From contig JAHFTI010000258.1 of assembly GCA_023265535.1 (NCBI GenBank), positions 1 through 6,373 of the forward strand: a DNA stretch of 6,373 bases, written 5' to 3'. This document shows, in pieces, positions 4,974-6,373 of the stretch. Positions within the stretch are counted from its first letter, which is position 1, and every line of letters starts with the position of its first letter. The notes beneath the pieces were generated by a model, which was not told the origin of the DNA, searched no databases, and saw only the letters and a list, made by a program, of their open reading frames with translations. Position numbers and translations under genes: made by a program. This stretch comes from Opitutaceae bacterium. GTDB lineage: Bacteria; Verrucomicrobiota; Verrucomicrobiia; Opitutales; Opitutaceae.

Positions 4974-6373
4974 TCAGGCCCCTGACTCGGCGGGCTTGGG
5001 ATACTCAATGCGGCTGTGCAGCATGTTCAGTAGCGTGAAGCCGAAGCTTTCCTTCACCTTCGCAATTTCCGCCAGCGTGATGGGGGCCTTGTCGAGGTGA
5101 CCTTCCCTCAGGCGCTCATTCACGATCGTGTCGATCAGCTGGTTCAAGCCCTGGGGCGTGAGTTGCTTGAGCGACCGGGAGGCCGCCTCCACGCAGTCGG
5201 CCAACGAAATGATCGCACTCTCCTTGAAGCTCGGCAGCTCCCCGCGATGACGGAAATCCGCCTCGTCGACGCTGGCAGCAGGGACCGGGGCAGGGGCCTC
5301 GGGGAGGGGCGCGCGGCTGTCGCCCAGGCCTGCCTGCTGGCGGGCCTTCACATAGAAAAAGCGGATCAGCGTGCGGCCATGGTGCTCCTGGATCACCTCG
5401 CGCACAGCCAACGGGAGCTTGTGCTTGTGGGCCAGCGCGAGGCCGTCGGTCACGTGGGCCCGGATGATGCGGGCCGACTCGGCGGGAGGCAGCTGATCAT
5501 GGGGATTGCGCGAGCCACTCTGGTTCTCGCTGAAGAACTCGGGGCACTCGGTCTTCCCGATGTCGTGATAGAGGGCACACACACGGGCGAGCAGGGGGTT
5601 CGCACCGATCGCAGCCGCTGCGTTTTCGGACAACTGCGCCACCACCAGCGAATGATGGTAGGTGCCCGGCGCCTCCATCTGCATGGTGCGCATCAGGGGA
5701 TGATTGTAGTCGGTGATGTCCGTCGTCCTGCGGAACAGGGACTCGAGCACGGGCAGAAGGCCCACCACGGCGACACCCGTCACGATGCCCGTGAGGAGGC
5801 CTGCACACATCTGGCGCATGAGCACTCCAAAGGGGGTCTGCCCCACGAGTCCGAGCAGGAGCGTCGTAAAGCTGAGCACGAGGGCGCCCGCAGTCGCGGC
5901 GCGCACCACACTTCCGCGCTGGCGTACGGAACGGCAGCCATGAATGGCCACGACCGAGGCGAGGAAGGTCAGGACCTGCACATCGAAACGGTTGCCGTAG
6001 ATGACACCCGTGAAGAGCGAGATGAAGAGGGCCATGAACATGGCCGAACCCACGTCGATGAGGATGGCCACGATCAGGGGCGCAAGCGCCGTGGGCGCGA
6101 GGAAGGGAAGCGTGGCGGCCCAGGTGGTGTCGTGCAGGAAGAAGTCGACGCTGAGCAGGGAATAGGTGAGCCGCACCAGGGCCAGGTTGATGATCAGCAC
6201 GAGGGCGAGAAGGCCGACGCGGCTGTTGCTGCGCAGGGTCTCCGGGTCCTCCAGGTGGATGTACATCAGGCAGGCCGCCACCATTGCCAGCACCATCAGC
6301 ACGCGTCCGAGGAGGTTCAGCCCCTCGTCGAAGGCATCGCTGCCGCTCTCGTGCATGTGGTCGCGATGCGCCA
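4974..6373 (-). CDS. pgpH: 7TM-HD family cyclic-di-AMP phosphodiesterase, PgpH type (5' end outside window)
   Basis: PgpH-type proteins are inner-membrane enzymes whose cytoplasmic HD domain hydrolyses c-di-AMP to pApA. The frame is open to the right edge, with no stop before the first visible Met (6356). Full-length members carry an extracellular 7TMR-HDED domain first, so this is probably a C-terminal portion. Counting from that Met, seven hydrophobic segments are seen at about 14-34, 47-66, 79-101, 105-120, 127-140, 150-171 and 184-203. The HD domain follows with the expected signatures: EAPGTYHHS (228-236), YHDIGK (263-268), NPHD (284-287), HVTDG (301-305), EHHG (324-327) and LADCVEAASRSL (385-396). 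It ends with the typical KESFGFTLLNMLHSRIEYP. All His and Asp metal ligands expected of the family appear present, so it should be active. A Pro/Ala-rich insert lies at about 341-362. In many bacteria this gene precedes ybeY; here the next gene is unrelated. A short protein starting at 6356 is possible but less likely. Confidence 0.93.
   Translation of the reverse strand, partial: AHRDHMHESGSDAFDEGLNLLGRVLMVLAMVAACLMYIHLEDPETLRSNSRVGLLALVLIINLALVRLTYSLLSVDFFLHDTTWAATLPFLAPTALAPLIVAILIDVGSAMFMALFISLFTGVIYGNRFDVQVLTFLASVVAIHGCRSVRQRGSVVRAATAGALVLSFTTLLLGLVGQTPFGVLMRQMCAGLLTGIVTGVAVVGLLPVLESLFRRTTDITDYNHPLMRTMQMEAPGTYHHSLVVAQLSENAAAAIGANPLLARVCALYHDIGKTECPEFFSENQSGSRNPHDQLPPAESARIIRAHVTDGLALAHKHKLPLAVREVIQEHHGRTLIRFFYVKARQQAGLGDSRAPLPEAPAPVPAASVDEADFRHRGELPSFKESAIISLADCVEAASRSLKQLTPQGLNQLIDTIVNERLREGHLDKAPITLAEIAKVKESFGFTLLNMLHSRIEYPKPAESGA

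Overview
The window holds four protein genes, all on the minus strand. From right to left, in the direction of transcription, they are: the 3' part of a membrane HD-domain phosphodiesterase of the PgpH type (c-di-AMP hydrolysis), a secreted prolyl-oligopeptidase-fold (S9) protein, an unusually long and diverged adenylosuccinate synthetase (PurA family), and the 5' part of the glycine-cleavage T protein (gcvT). No tRNA, rRNA, CRISPR array, insertion sequence or phage gene is visible. The DNA is GC-rich and codon use looks uniform across the genes. Gene content and protein style suggest a Gram-negative bacterium of the PVC group, most likely a Verrucomicrobiota member near Opitutaceae. That placement is an inference from family resemblance, not a proven assignment.

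Layout. Positions 6373-4974 are pgpH, which is open at the right edge, so its N-terminal extracellular domain lies outside the window. Positions 4973-4666 are a 308-base intergenic stretch. It contains a weak hairpin that may terminate pgpH, a possible sigma70-type promoter in an AT-rich patch, and a leader of about 160 nt with two small hairpins. Positions 4665-2686 are the S9-fold protein with a signal peptide. A 77-base gap follows, containing a perfect 14-bp palindrome, and then the PurA-like gene at 2608-1076. A 72-base gap with a weak hairpin leads into gcvT at 1003, which runs off the left edge. The last three genes could be one transcription unit. PurA and GcvT are linked metabolically: GcvT makes 5,10-methylene-tetrahydrofolate, a one-carbon source for purine synthesis.

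Two proteins deserve attention. The S9-fold protein keeps an intact 659-codon frame and a recognisable beta-propeller plus alpha/beta-hydrolase plan. However, the nucleophile Ser, the acid Asp, the catalytic His and the HGGP oxyanion motif are all replaced, so it looks like a secreted pseudo-peptidase. The PurA homologue keeps the catalytic Asp and His and most IMP/GTP contacts, but it is about 80 residues too long and appears to lack the Arg that reaches across the dimer to IMP. The translation starts are also odd: none of the three visible starts has a Shine-Dalgarno sequence, and two are preceded by C-rich tracts that resemble the anti-SD itself.
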